A stretch of DNA of 15,487 nucleotides from Blautia sp. (GTDB taxonomy: Bacteria; Bacillota; Clostridia; Lachnospirales; Lachnospiraceae). The notes beneath the pieces were generated by a model, which saw only the letters and a program-made list of their open reading frames with translations, searched no databases and had not been told where the DNA came from. The stretch's first letter is position 1; every line of letters begins with the position of its first letter. Location: the NCBI GenBank assembly GCA_030841965.1, contig JAUUSJ010000099.1:1-15487 (forward strand). The letters run 5' to 3'. Shown here piece after piece: positions 7,372 to 14,141 of this stretch. A program made the translations under genes and the position numbers.

Positions 7372-7571
7372 TGATACCAGGGTCAAAAGTTCAAAAATCA
7401 GATGCAAGCCTGCTTGCAAGAGGATTTTTGAACTTGGGGCCCGCCAAAAACAGGAATAAGTAGCCATTTTTCGGAGAAAAATGAGCGGATTAGGAATGTT
7501 TTTGAGAATTGCGGGAGCACATTATGCGGAGCAATTCGGTATCATAGGGGGGCAAAAGACCTTTTGACCCC
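7372..7571. repeat. Structured repeat family B, copy 1, in the xpt leader
   Basis: The block 7511-7571, starting GCGGGAGCACATTATG, matches the recA-recX copy at roughly 85 percent. The whole element is bounded by TGATACC (7372-7378) and GGTATCA (7538-7544), and CAGGGTCAAAAG at 7379-7389 can pair with CTTTTGACCC at 7561-7570. Inside are several hairpins: ATTGC/GCAAT (7509-7535), CATTTTT/AAAAATG (about 7466-7484) and a long one at 7387-7435. It resembles a non-autonomous palindromic repeat or a structured RNA. No coding function is supported. Confidence 0.75.
7387..7435 (-). promoter_or_regulatory. Strong hairpin in the xpt leader, possible attenuator
   Basis: A perfect 13-bp outer stem (7387-7399 with 7423-7435) encloses a 7-bp inner stem TGCAAGC/GCTTGCA (7403-7409 with 7412-7418). 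In the xpt transcript it ends 51 bases before the start codon and is followed by TTTTGACCC, a short T tract. It could terminate or slow transcription into xpt. It is part of repeat family B copy 1. Confidence 0.5.
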
Positions 7572-7587
7572 AACATCTTTATTTTTT

Positions 7588-7617
7588 ATTCTATCATGAC
7601 TGAATAGGGAAAAGCAA
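7588..7617 (-). promoter_or_regulatory. xpt: Probable xpt promoter
   Basis: Minus-strand -35 TTGCTT (7612-7617) and -10 TAGAAT (7588-7593) are 18 bases apart. They lie just outside the family B repeat, so the transcript would run through the whole repeat before reaching xpt. Confidence 0.5.
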
Positions 7618-7642
7618 TTGTTTCCTACACTTTTTTCAAATC

Positions 7643-7671
7643 TTGACATCTTCTTTTTCAGGTGCTACACT
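7643..7671 (+). promoter_or_regulatory. Upstream promoter P1 of the DAHP synthase gene
   Basis: -35 TTGACA (7643-7648, perfect) and -10 TACACT (7666-7671) with a 17-base spacer. It would give a leader of about 175 bases. Confidence 0.6.
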
Positions 7672-7708
7672 ATCAATGGCAAATTTCAAAACATTTCCAC
7701 TTTTATAC

Positions 7709-7737
7709 TTTACACTATAAAAGTTATATGGTATACT
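7709..7737 (+). promoter_or_regulatory. Downstream promoter P2 of the DAHP synthase gene
   Basis: -35 TTTACA (7709-7714) and -10 TATACT (7732-7737) with a 17-base spacer, 5/6 matches each. This is likely the main start, with a leader of about 110 bases. The leader contains CCTAG/CTAGG arms (7780-7784 and 7805-7809) and no recognisable T-box or other riboswitch. Confidence 0.7.
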
Positions 7738-7854
7738 TAACCGTAGACAAAATTTTAAAAATTTCAAAACAAAGTTTTCCCTAGCTATATGAATTGATAC
7801 AAGACTAGGTATATCTGTTTGAAAAATATAAAAATACAATTTTAGGAGGAAAAA

Positions 7855-8883
7855 ATGAGTATTAAACGTTTAAAAGAGATGCCAAACGCAGATGTCATCA
7901 AAACTTTATACCCTATGACGGATGACTTAAAAGCTATAAAAAAAGAAAGAGATGATTTAATTAGCAAAGTTTTTACTGGAGAATCCGATAAGTTTCTTGT
8001 GATTATCGGTCCTTGCTCAGCGGATAATGAAGATGCAGTCTTAGATTATATGAATCGTCTCGCTAAGGTACAAGATAAGATTAAAGATAAAATTATTATT
8101 ATTCCTCGAATTTACACAAATAAACCGAGAACAACAGGTGCTGGATATAAGGGAATGCTCCACCAACCTGACCCTGAGCAAGCTCCTGATATGCTTGCGG
8201 GCTTATTCGATATCAGAAAGATGCATATCCGCTCCATCAGAGAGACACATTTGACAGCGGCGGATGAGATGCTTTATCCAAATAACTGGCAATATATGGA
8301 AGATATTTTATCTTACGTCGCAATCGGCGCTCGCTCCGTGGAGAATCAGCAGCACCGCCTCACATCCAGTGGAATGGATGTTCCAGTCGGTATGAAGAAT
8401 CCAACGAGTGGAGATTTATCCGTTATGATGAACTCTGTTATGGCTGGTCAATCCGGACATAATTTTCTGTATGCAGGTTGGGAGGTAGAGACAACAGGAA
8501 ATCCTCTGACACATACGATTTTAAGAGGAGCCGTCGATAAGCACGGAACAACTATCTCTAATTATCATTACGAAGATTTGATGCGAGTAATTGAACTTTA
8601 CGAGCAGCATAGTTTGAAAAATCCAGCTTGTATTGTGGATGCAAACCATGCTAACTCTGGGAAGAAATGGGACCAGCAGCCTCGTATCGTAAAGGAAGTG
8701 CTTCACAGTCGTCATCTCTCTCCAGAGATTGAAAAACTTGTAAAAGGTGTCATGATTGAGAGTTATATTGAAGATGGCAACCAGCCAGTAGGCGGCGGAT
8801 GCTACGGAAAATCTATTACAGATGCCTGCCTTGGCTGGGAGAAGTCCGAGCAGTTGCTCTACGAAATCGCAGAGAGAGTATAA
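7855..8883 (+). CDS. aroF: 3-deoxy-7-phosphoheptulonate (DAHP) synthase, class I
   Basis: Catalyses the first shikimate pathway step, condensing phosphoenolpyruvate with erythrose 4-phosphate. The 342-residue TIM-barrel protein shows the AroFGH-type motifs IGPCSADN (51-58), KPRTTGAGYKG (90-100), ENQQHR (163-168), GMKNPTSGD (179-187), DANHANSGK (262-270), MIESYIEDGNQ (300-310) and GKSITDACLGW (318-328). Cys54, His265, Glu302 and Asp323 match the metal ligands known in E. coli AroG. A strong AGGAGG precedes the ATG. It is the only plus-strand gene, apparently monocistronic, and ends 11 bp from the convergent spoIIM stop, leaving no room for a private terminator between them. E. coli enzymes of this class are feedback-inhibited by aromatic amino acids; which effector applies here cannot be read off. 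The F/G/H symbol is arbitrary. Confidence 0.96.
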   Translation: MSIKRLKEMPNADVIKTLYPMTDDLKAIKKERDDLISKVFTGESDKFLVIIGPCSADNEDAVLDYMNRLAKVQDKIKDKIIIIPRIYTNKPRTTGAGYKGMLHQPDPEQAPDMLAGLFDIRKMHIRSIRETHLTAADEMLYPNNWQYMEDILSYVAIGARSVENQQHRLTSSGMDVPVGMKNPTSGDLSVMMNSVMAGQSGHNFLYAGWEVETTGNPLTHTILRGAVDKHGTTISNYHYEDLMRVIELYEQHSLKNPACIVDANHANSGKKWDQQPRIVKEVLHSRHLSPEIEKLVKGVMIESYIEDGNQPVGGGCYGKSITDACLGWEKSEQLLYEIAERV

Positions 8884-8894
8884 TAAAATACTTC

Positions 8895-9473
8895 TTATCT
8901 CCCGATATATTGCAAGAGCATAGGATTGATATATGCCTCCAAAAAGCAACCTCCAAGCAATATGGCTATGACAACCATCCACCGAATAAATACCTTGGAT
9001 ATATATTTCCCTCCTATTTTTCGCTCTTCTCGAAAAGGGAGGGATTCTTTTTTCCCCTTAATTCGATAATAGCAGATGAAAAAAAGAAGGATATAGCAGA
9101 TATACTGCGGAAAAAAATAAAAAAAAGAAGATAAAATCCCATAAAATCCCGACTGTACAGTTTGTATACATAAAAAACAGGAGAGGGAGAACGAAAAAAA
9201 AGAAAGATATAGACCAAATACTAGAACTGTCGGTAAGAATAAGCCCGCTATATATAAAACGAGAAACTGTCTTCCCCTCCTTAGAAGCAAGGATAAAAAA
9301 AATTCATTGGATGAGATTTGGGAGAGCTTGTCCAAATCGTATACCATGAAATTTAGTTGGTTGATATAAGTCGCAAATCGATGTGCCGCAAAATTAGTCA
9401 ATAAAATTCCAAAAATTAAACTGGCAAAATAAATTCCTACCATTCCCTTATTTCTTAACTCTATTTGACGCAA
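8895..9473 (-). CDS. spoIIM: Stage II sporulation protein M (SpoIIM family)
   Basis: A 192-residue integral membrane protein with about five hydrophobic segments. Family landmarks are the FPQ-containing loop (FYFFPQYICYILLF) and the C-terminal GGCFLEAYINPMLL, matching the SpoIIM GSLIEAYITP pattern. In Bacillus, SpoIIM acts with SpoIID and SpoIIP in the mother-cell membrane to drive peptidoglycan remodelling during engulfment. The start is TTG at 9473, preceded by a strong AAGGAGGG. That ribosome site lies inside the 3' arm of a perfect hairpin (9479-9535), so translation is probably conditional. The gene follows nudF; in B. subtilis the two are near neighbours as well, which supports the assignment. 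It is shorter than the Bacillus protein (214 residues) but all segments seem present. Confidence 0.85.
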   Translation of the reverse strand: MRQIELRNKGMVGIYFASLIFGILLTNFAAHRFATYINQLNFMVYDLDKLSQISSNEFFLSLLLRRGRQFLVLYIAGLFLPTVLVFGLYLSFFSFSLSCFLCIQTVQSGFYGILSSFFYFFPQYICYILLFFICYYRIKGKKESLPFREERKIGGKYISKVFIRWMVVIAILLGGCFLEAYINPMLLQYIGR

Positions 9474-9478
9474 AATTT

Positions 9479-9535
9479 TCCCTCCTTGTCACATATATTT
9501 GTTTATTTATTATAAATATATGTGACAAGGAGGGA
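9479..9535 (-). promoter_or_regulatory. Perfect hairpin sequestering the spoIIM Shine-Dalgarno
   Basis: Positions 9479-9500 and 9514-9535 are exact reverse complements over 22 bases, with a 13-base AT-rich loop. On the minus-strand transcript the 3' arm carries AAGGAGGG, the spoIIM ribosome site, and the 5' arm carries its complement CCCTCCTT. The hairpin begins about 20 bases after the nudF stop codon. It is not followed by a T run on the minus strand, so simple termination is less likely than translational masking. Alternatively it is a dyad DNA site. Confidence 0.8.
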
Positions 9536-9554
9536 TTTTATTATAGGAAAAAAC

Positions 9555-10094
9555 TTATTGATTCGTTCCGTATTTTACCTTATACGCTAATACGGCGGCA
9601 GTCGTCTTTCCGTCGATGATTCTTCCATCTAAAATCATATCTACGACCTCGTCGATATCATAGTATAGTACATCGAGAAATTCGTCCTCGTCTAGATGTT
9701 GCTTGGAAGGTTTTAGGTCTCTTGCGAGATAAATATAGATTGTCTCATTACAAAAACCAATTGCAGATACGATATCTTTTAGATGTTCCACATTATCACT
9801 CTTAAATCCCGTTTCTTCTTCTAATTCACGGATGGCACTTTCCCTGGCAGTTTCTCCTGGGTTAATACCGCCGGCAGGGATTTCTAGAGTTTCTCTGTCT
9901 AATGCATTTCTAAATTGTTTTACCATAATGATTTTTCCGTCATCTGTGATTGGCAGTACAGCAGCAGCTCCTTTATGGTCCGCCAAATCCCACTCTACTA
10001 TCTTGCCGTCAGGAAGCTGTATATAGTCTTTGTAGAAATCTACAATATGTCCTTTATACGCTAATTCTTTTTTGATTCTCTTATATCCTTTCAT
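9555..10094 (-). CDS. nudF: NUDIX hydrolase, ADP-ribose pyrophosphatase
   Basis: Predicted to hydrolyse ADP-ribose to AMP and ribose 5-phosphate in the cytoplasm. The 179-residue protein shows the N-terminal strand region of NudF enzymes (VEWDLADHKGAAAVLPI) and a complete Nudix box at 75-97, beginning GGINPGE and ending RELEEETGF, with all metal-binding glutamates. The GFCNE motif (113-117) occupies the place of SPGF-DE in other ADP-ribose pyrophosphatases; the Pro often used as a specificity marker is not conserved, so another nucleoside diphosphate substrate is possible. AAGGAGAG precedes the ATG. It follows the rny terminator, has a possible promoter of its own, and is 81 bp upstream of spoIIM. 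Confidence 0.93.
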   Translation of the reverse strand: MKGYKRIKKELAYKGHIVDFYKDYIQLPDGKIVEWDLADHKGAAAVLPITDDGKIIMVKQFRNALDRETLEIPAGGINPGETARESAIRELEEETGFKSDNVEHLKDIVSAIGFCNETIYIYLARDLKPSKQHLDEDEFLDVLYYDIDEVVDMILDGRIIDGKTTAAVLAYKVKYGTNQ

Positions 10095-10118
10095 ATGTTT
10101 TTCTCTCCTTCCTTTCTC

Positions 10119-10147
10119 ATTATCTATTCTACTATATACTGTGAAAA
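10119..10147 (-). promoter_or_regulatory. nudF: Possible nudF promoter
   Basis: Minus-strand -35 TTTTCA (10142-10147) and -10 GATAAT (10119-10124), 17 bases apart. The -35 box lies in the T run of the rny terminator. The match is weak, but nudF needs a promoter because the terminator precedes it. Confidence 0.4.
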
Positions 10148-10169
10148 AAGCGGCAGTAAAACTGCCGCT
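10144..10169 (-). terminator. Rho-independent terminator of rny
   Basis: On the minus strand AGCGGCAGT, a 3-base loop and ACTGCCGCT form a perfect 9-bp stem, immediately followed by a run of T (complement of the A run at 10144-10149). It lies 24 bases past the rny stop codon. Confidence 0.95.
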
Positions 10170-10192
10170 ATATTAGTTATTCTAAGAAAGCT

Positions 10193-11740
10193 TTATTTTG
10201 CGTAATCTACCGCTCTGCTCTCTCTAATAATATTTACTTTTATTTGTCCAGGATATTCTAACTCACTTTCAATCTTCTTAGAAATATCTCTCGCTAATAA
10301 AATCATATCTGCGTCACTCACCTGTTCTGGAACGACCATAATACGAATTTCTCTTCCTGCCTGAATAGCAAAAGTCTTATCTACTCCCTTGAAAGAGCTT
10401 GAAATGTCTTCTAACTGTTTTAGTCTTGTAGTATAGGTTTCAAGAGTTTCTCTTCTGGCACCAGGTCTTGCTGCGGAAATCGTATCTGCTGCCTGCACAA
10501 TGCATGCAATCAAGCTAGTAGGCTCTACATCCCCATGATGTGCCTCTACTGCATTGATAACTAAAGGAGACTCTTTATATTTTCTACAAAGATCTACTCC
10601 AATCTCAATATGAGAGCCCTCCATCTCATGGTCGACAGATTTGCCGATATCATGTAATAGACCTGCTCTTTTTGCCATACGTACATCTACACCAATCTCT
10701 CCAGCTAGTAAACCAGAAAGCTGTGCTACTTCAATAGAATGCTTTAACGCATTTTGTCCATAGCTAGTTCTAAACTTCATTTTACCGAGTAGACGAACTA
10801 ATTCTGGATGAATGCCGTGAACACCTACTTCTAAAGTAGCTGCCTCTCCTTCCTCTCTCATCATGACTTCTACTTCTTTTTGTGCCTTTTCTACCATCTC
10901 CTCGATTCTGGCAGGATGGATTCTTCCATCTACAATCAACTTCTCAAGTGCGATTCTCGCTACTTCTCTTCGCACTGGATCAAAGCTGGAAAGTAATACT
11001 GCCTCTGGGGTATCATCAATAATTAAGTCTACACCTGTCATTGTCTCGAGAGTTCGGATATTCCTTCCCTCACGTCCAATAATACGTCCCTTCATCTCGT
11101 CATTTGGTAATTGCACTAAAGATATAGTAGTTTCGGAAACATGATCAGCTGCGCATTTTTGAATTGCATTCACAACATATTCCTTCGCTTTTTTGTTCGC
11201 TTCCTCTTTTGCTCTGGTATCCATTTCTTTTACCATAATAGCTGTTTCATACTTCACTTCATCTTCGACAGTCTTTAACAAATATTCTTTTGCCTGTTCA
11301 GAGGTTAATCCTGAAATTCTCTCGAGTTCCTGCAATCTTTTTGCGTGGAGTTCGTCTACTTTGACTTTTTGCTTTTCTAAAGCAGCTTCCTTATGAGAAA
11401 GGTTCGCTTCTTTTTTCTCTAAGCTGTCAGCCTTACGATCAATACTCTCTTCCTTATTAATCACACGCTTCTCCATGCGCTGCAATTCTGCTCTACGTTC
11501 CTTGGTTTCTTTTTCAAAATCATTCTTTGCCTTGATTGATTCTTCCTTCGCTTCCAACAGGGCTTCTCTCTTTTTCGACTCCGCTGTCTTAAGCGCATCA
11601 TCTATAATCTCTCTAGCTTTTTCCTCTGCGCTTCCAATCTTCGCTTCCACAACATTCTTATGATATGTAATAGCAAGCCGAGCAGACACAGGTACGGAAA
11701 TAACTAAAGTTATTAAAACGGCCAATAGTACGTATCCCAC
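10193..11740 (-). CDS. rny: Ribonuclease Y
   Basis: The membrane-anchored endoribonuclease that initiates mRNA decay in many Firmicutes. The 515-residue protein has an N-terminal membrane segment (3-24), a long charged coiled coil (about 30-190), a KH domain with IIGREGRNIRTLE (220-232) and an HD domain with the catalytic pair His363-Asp364 in LLHDIGKSVDHE, plus HHGD at 401-404. The length is standard (about 520). The start is GTG at 11740, preceded by AAGGAGGT six bases upstream; the first residues MGYVLLAVLI lead straight into the anchor. It has a consensus promoter upstream and a strong terminator downstream, so it is mainly monocistronic, although no clear terminator separates it from recX. 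Confidence 0.97.
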   Translation of the reverse strand: MGYVLLAVLITLVISVPVSARLAITYHKNVVEAKIGSAEEKAREIIDDALKTAESKKREALLEAKEESIKAKNDFEKETKERRAELQRMEKRVINKEESIDRKADSLEKKEANLSHKEAALEKQKVKVDELHAKRLQELERISGLTSEQAKEYLLKTVEDEVKYETAIMVKEMDTRAKEEANKKAKEYVVNAIQKCAADHVSETTISLVQLPNDEMKGRIIGREGRNIRTLETMTGVDLIIDDTPEAVLLSSFDPVRREVARIALEKLIVDGRIHPARIEEMVEKAQKEVEVMMREEGEAATLEVGVHGIHPELVRLLGKMKFRTSYGQNALKHSIEVAQLSGLLAGEIGVDVRMAKRAGLLHDIGKSVDHEMEGSHIEIGVDLCRKYKESPLVINAVEAHHGDVEPTSLIACIVQAADTISAARPGARRETLETYTTRLKQLEDISSSFKGVDKTFAIQAGREIRIMVVPEQVSDADMILLARDISKKIESELEYPGQIKVNIIRESRAVDYAK

Positions 11741-11825
11741 AGGAGCACCTCCTTATTTAATTTTCACATTAAAAAAATAATATCGTGATATCCATCCACA
11801 TTCATTCTCTCAATGCAACACCTAA

Positions 11826-11854
11826 ATTTTACACTCTTTTCACGTTCTTGTCAA
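11826..11854 (-). promoter_or_regulatory. rny: Promoter of rny
   Basis: Minus-strand -35 TTGACA (11849-11854, perfect) and -10 TAAAAT (11826-11831) with a 17-base spacer. The leader is about 80 bases. Confidence 0.8.
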
Positions 11855-11883
11855 TAGAATTTGACTATTCTTCTCTCTCTTCT

Positions 11884-12474
11884 TTAAAATTGACTTAAAA
11901 TTTGGCGAATTAATGAGCTAGAATATCCTTTTTGTAGAAAATGTCGATAAGCTTTTTGTTTTTTTTGAAAATCTTCTCCAGATTGCCTACTCATATATCT
12001 ATCAACGAGTTCCCTCAAATTCTCCTCGTCATCCTCCTCTAACTGTAAGATTGGCTCATAGATGGACTTCGCTATGCCTTTTTGAGAGAGTTCATAAGAA
12101 ATCTGTCTAAGACTCTTAGACTGCTTCTTCCACTCTATATACTCTCTGGCATAACGCTCATCATCCAGATAATGCTTACAGACACCATAGCAAACTGCCT
12201 CCTCGATAATATCCTCACTATAATATCCCTTTCTTAGCTTTCTCGCTATCTCCTCACATGTATAATCTCTCTTTGACAAGAGGGCAAGCATCTTGCGCTT
12301 TGCCCTCACTAATACGATATGTCGTATCTCCTCGTAAACTCCATCCGATAACTCCTCGTCCACCTCGAGGGGATACTGTCTTAGCTCCTTTGGATACAAA
12401 AAGAAAGCGTACTCACCGTCAAGATAAATCTTTTTTCGATTCTTCTCTGCGTCCTCTATTCTTGTCACTGTCAT
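11884..12474 (-). CDS. recX: Regulatory protein RecX
   Basis: A cytoplasmic modulator that binds RecA filaments and limits or alters recombinase activity. The 196-residue all-helical product shows the RecX pattern: N-terminal strand segment (KKIYLDGEYAFFLYPKEL), ALLSKRDYTCEEIARKL (first helical repeat), DDERYAREYIEWK (family core motif), LRQISYELSQKGI (second repeat) and a C-terminal repeat ending HFLQKGYSSSLIRQIL. GGAGAG precedes the ATG. It lies 141 bp after recA in the same orientation, with a GC-rich structured repeat between, which may keep RecX levels below RecA. No good terminator was found after it. Confidence 0.93.
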   Translation of the reverse strand: MTVTRIEDAEKNRKKIYLDGEYAFFLYPKELRQYPLEVDEELSDGVYEEIRHIVLVRAKRKMLALLSKRDYTCEEIARKLRKGYYSEDIIEEAVCYGVCKHYLDDERYAREYIEWKKQSKSLRQISYELSQKGIAKSIYEPILQLEEDDEENLRELVDRYMSRQSGEDFQKKQKAYRHFLQKGYSSSLIRQILSQF

Positions 12475-12496
12475 ATCTTCTCTCCGCTATATCGCT

Positions 12497-12556
12497 GGGG
12501 GCAAAAAGCCTTTTGCCCCCTTTGATACCAGATTGCTCCGCACAATGTGCTCCCGC
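12497..12556 (-). repeat. Structured repeat family B, copy 2, between recA and recX
   Basis: On the minus strand this block starts GCGGGAGCACATTGTG and ends with a 10-bp hairpin GGGGGCAAAA-GGCT-TTTTGCCCCC (12497-12520). It matches 7511-7571 at roughly 85 percent. It lacks the larger AT-rich part of the xpt-leader copy and is preceded by a different GC-rich hairpin. There is no T run after the stem on the recA strand, so it is not a canonical terminator. Confidence 0.75.
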
Positions 12557-12576
12557 ATCTACGTTCCACTCCGGTC

Positions 12577-12609
12577 GGCGCTAAACGGGCGTCACTGGCG
12601 CCCAGCGCC
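12577..12609 (-). promoter_or_regulatory. GC-rich hairpin directly after recA
   Basis: Nested stems GGCGCT/AGCGCC (12577-12582 with 12604-12609) and GGGCG/CGCCC (12587-12591 with 12599-12603) begin 6 bases past the recA stop codon. Base composition is far more GC-rich than the flanking genes. It could protect the recA transcript 3' end or reduce readthrough into recX, as the recA-recX hairpin does in E. coli. Confidence 0.55.
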
Positions 12610-12615
12610 CTCATA

Positions 12616-13665
12616 TTACTCCTCTGTAGGCTCTGACTCTGCTTTTGGTTCTGCTGTGGCCGCTGGCGCTGCCGGCATTCCAAAATGCTCTCTGACTTTT
12701 TGTTCAATCTCTGCCATCACCTCTGGATGCTCTCTTAGATACTTCTTAGAGTTTTCTCTTCCCTGTCCAATCTTCGCGTCATTATAGGCATACCATGCGC
12801 CACTCTTCTTGACAACATTACAGCTTGCCGCAAGGTCTAGGATATCTCCCTCTCTAGAAATTCCCTTTCCAAACATAATATCAAACTCAGCCTCTCGAAA
12901 TGGTGGCGCAATCTTATTCTTTACGACTTTGACCCTCGTTCTATTACCAATCACCTCTCCGCCTTGTTTAATCGTCTCAATTCTCCTGACATCCATACGG
13001 ACAGAAGAGTAAAATTTAAGAGCTCTACCTCCTGTCGTCGTCTCTGGATTGCCAAACATAACGCCGACCTTTTCACGGAGCTGATTAATAAATACTACAA
13101 CACAGTTGTATTTACTAATATGTCCAGTCAACTTTCTCAATGCCTTGGACATTAATCTCGCATGGAGACCGACCTGTACGTCTGACATATCGCCGTCAAT
13201 CTCTGCCTTTGGCACAAGTGCCGCCACAGAGTCGATAATAATAATATCCATCGCTCCCGAGCGAAGCATCGTCTCCGCAATCTCAAGTGCCTGCTCCCCG
13301 TTATCTGGCTGTGAGATATATAGATTATCGATATCCACACCGATATTCTTCGCATAGACTGGGTCTAAGGCATGTTCTGCATCGATAAAGCCTGCGATAC
13401 CATCTCTCTTTTGCACCTCCGCAATCATATGAAGTGCGACTGTCGTCTTACCACTTGACTCCGGTCCGTAGATTTCTACAATTCTTCCCTTTGGCACACC
13501 GCCCGCTCCAAGAGCCACATCAAGACTTAGGGAACCTGTCGGAAACGTCTCTATATTCAGCCCTCTCGTATTATCCCCAAGCTTCATAACAGAGCCCTTT
13601 CCAAACTCTTTCTCAATGTCTGAGATTGCTTTATTCAACGCATTTAATTTATCTTCTTTTATCAT
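12616..13665 (-). CDS. recA: Recombinase RecA
   Basis: The ATP-dependent strand-exchange protein and activator of LexA cleavage. The 349-residue sequence carries Walker A GPESSGKT (67-74), catalytic Glu97 in FIDAEHALDP, Walker B IIIIDSVAAL (141-150), loop L1 around EIDGDMSDVQVGLHAR (155-170), INQLREKVGVMFGNPETT (194-211, loop L2) and a C-terminal domain ending in a short acidic tail (ESEPTEE). AAAGGAG precedes the ATG by about 10 bases. Expression is very likely SOS-controlled: a promoter at 13791-13819 is immediately followed by a LexA-type box at 13773-13784. The leader is about 120 bases with no further feature seen. Confidence 0.99.
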   Translation of the reverse strand: MIKEDKLNALNKAISDIEKEFGKGSVMKLGDNTRGLNIETFPTGSLSLDVALGAGGVPKGRIVEIYGPESSGKTTVALHMIAEVQKRDGIAGFIDAEHALDPVYAKNIGVDIDNLYISQPDNGEQALEIAETMLRSGAMDIIIIDSVAALVPKAEIDGDMSDVQVGLHARLMSKALRKLTGHISKYNCVVVFINQLREKVGVMFGNPETTTGGRALKFYSSVRMDVRRIETIKQGGEVIGNRTRVKVVKNKIAPPFREAEFDIMFGKGISREGDILDLAASCNVVKKSGAWYAYNDAKIGQGRENSKKYLREHPEVMAEIEQKVREHFGMPAAPAATAEPKAESEPTEE

Positions 13666-13772
13666 AATAATATTACTCCTTTATCTCTTAAAATAATACA
13701 AGCTTTCTCTTATCTTTGTCACTCCTATGAGACAAAATAAATATCCTAGCCATCCTCAGCCAATATCTAATC

Positions 13773-13784
13773 GAAAATTTGTTC
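13773..13784 (-). promoter_or_regulatory. LexA (SOS) box of recA
   Basis: GAACAAATTTTC on the minus strand matches the Gram-positive consensus GAAC-N4-GTTC at 7 of 8 defined positions. It sits at the expected transcription start of the recA promoter, where LexA binding would block initiation. Confidence 0.7.
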
Positions 13785-13790
13785 TTTTTT

Positions 13791-13819
13791 ATTATAACTT
13801 TATTTGGCTATAATTGCAA
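13791..13819 (-). promoter_or_regulatory. recA: Promoter of recA
   Basis: Minus-strand -35 TTGCAA (13814-13819) and -10 TATAAT (13791-13796, perfect) are separated by 17 bases. The LexA box starts six bases downstream of the -10. Confidence 0.8.
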
Positions 13820-13961
13820 GAAAGATTTTTTTAAAATTCTATGTCAATTGTCAGATACTTCTTTTTCTTTCTTTGTTATACTGTACCTAGCATTATTTCT
13901 ACACTTTCTCGCTCTACTATCTTTTATGATACCTTATCATTCATTATGATTTATTACTTAA

Positions 13962-13982
13962 TTGTCGTAAATTTGTCGTAAA
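13962..13982. repeat. Phased direct repeat in the gap between hicB and recA
   Basis: TTGTCGTAAA occurs at 13962-13971 and 13973-13982, an 11-bp period. Nearby are ATGATA/TATCAT (about 13926-13940) and an imperfect 10-bp inverted repeat CTCGTGAAAT/ATTTCACAAG (14030-14057). No gene is visible between 13820 and 14154. The pattern resembles arm-type binding sites of tyrosine recombinases, but it could equally be a transcription factor site. Confidence 0.4.
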
Positions 13983-14096
13983 ATTTGGATGGAGATACTT
14001 AGGAATAGCAAGGCTTATAGAGATTTTATCTCGTGAAATATCCTGTGATTTCACAAGGTAAGCACAAGTTATCTATGGCGTTGCCAAAATGGAAAC

Positions 14097-14141
14097 ACCA
14101 AAACGGCAGCAGAAAAAGAATCATTTTCCTCATCTGCTGCC
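14097..14141 (-). terminator. Probable terminator of hicAB
   Basis: GGCAGCAG/CTGCTGCC (14134-14141 with 14105-14112 on the minus strand) forms an 8-bp stem with a loop that itself contains GAAAA/TTTTC pairing. It is followed by GTTTTGG on the minus strand and starts 14 bases after the hicB stop. It could also work on the plus strand, where CTTTCTC follows. Confidence 0.65.

Noticed and set aside
7336..7467. 44-residue N-terminal extension of Xpt
   Set aside because: It is translation of the family B repeat; GTG at 7335 has a good ribosome site and gives the standard 194-residue protein.
7336..7587. Purine riboswitch before xpt
   Set aside because: The conserved purine aptamer core (for example TTTCTACC) is not present on the minus strand, and hairpins there belong to the repeat.
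8884..8894. Bidirectional terminator between the DAHP synthase and spoIIM genes
   Set aside because: The gap is 11 bp with no dyad; any terminator would lie within the facing gene, and no clear candidate was seen.
8521..8982. 153-residue minus-strand frame
   Set aside because: It is antisense to the DAHP synthase gene and overlaps the spoIIM end.
11741..11883. Terminator between recX and rny
   Set aside because: Only a 5-6 bp weak stem without a T run is visible; a promoter is the only clear feature.
12471..12707. 78-residue minus-strand frame across the recA 3' end
   Set aside because: It overlaps recA in another frame and otherwise reads through repeat family B; no ribosome site.
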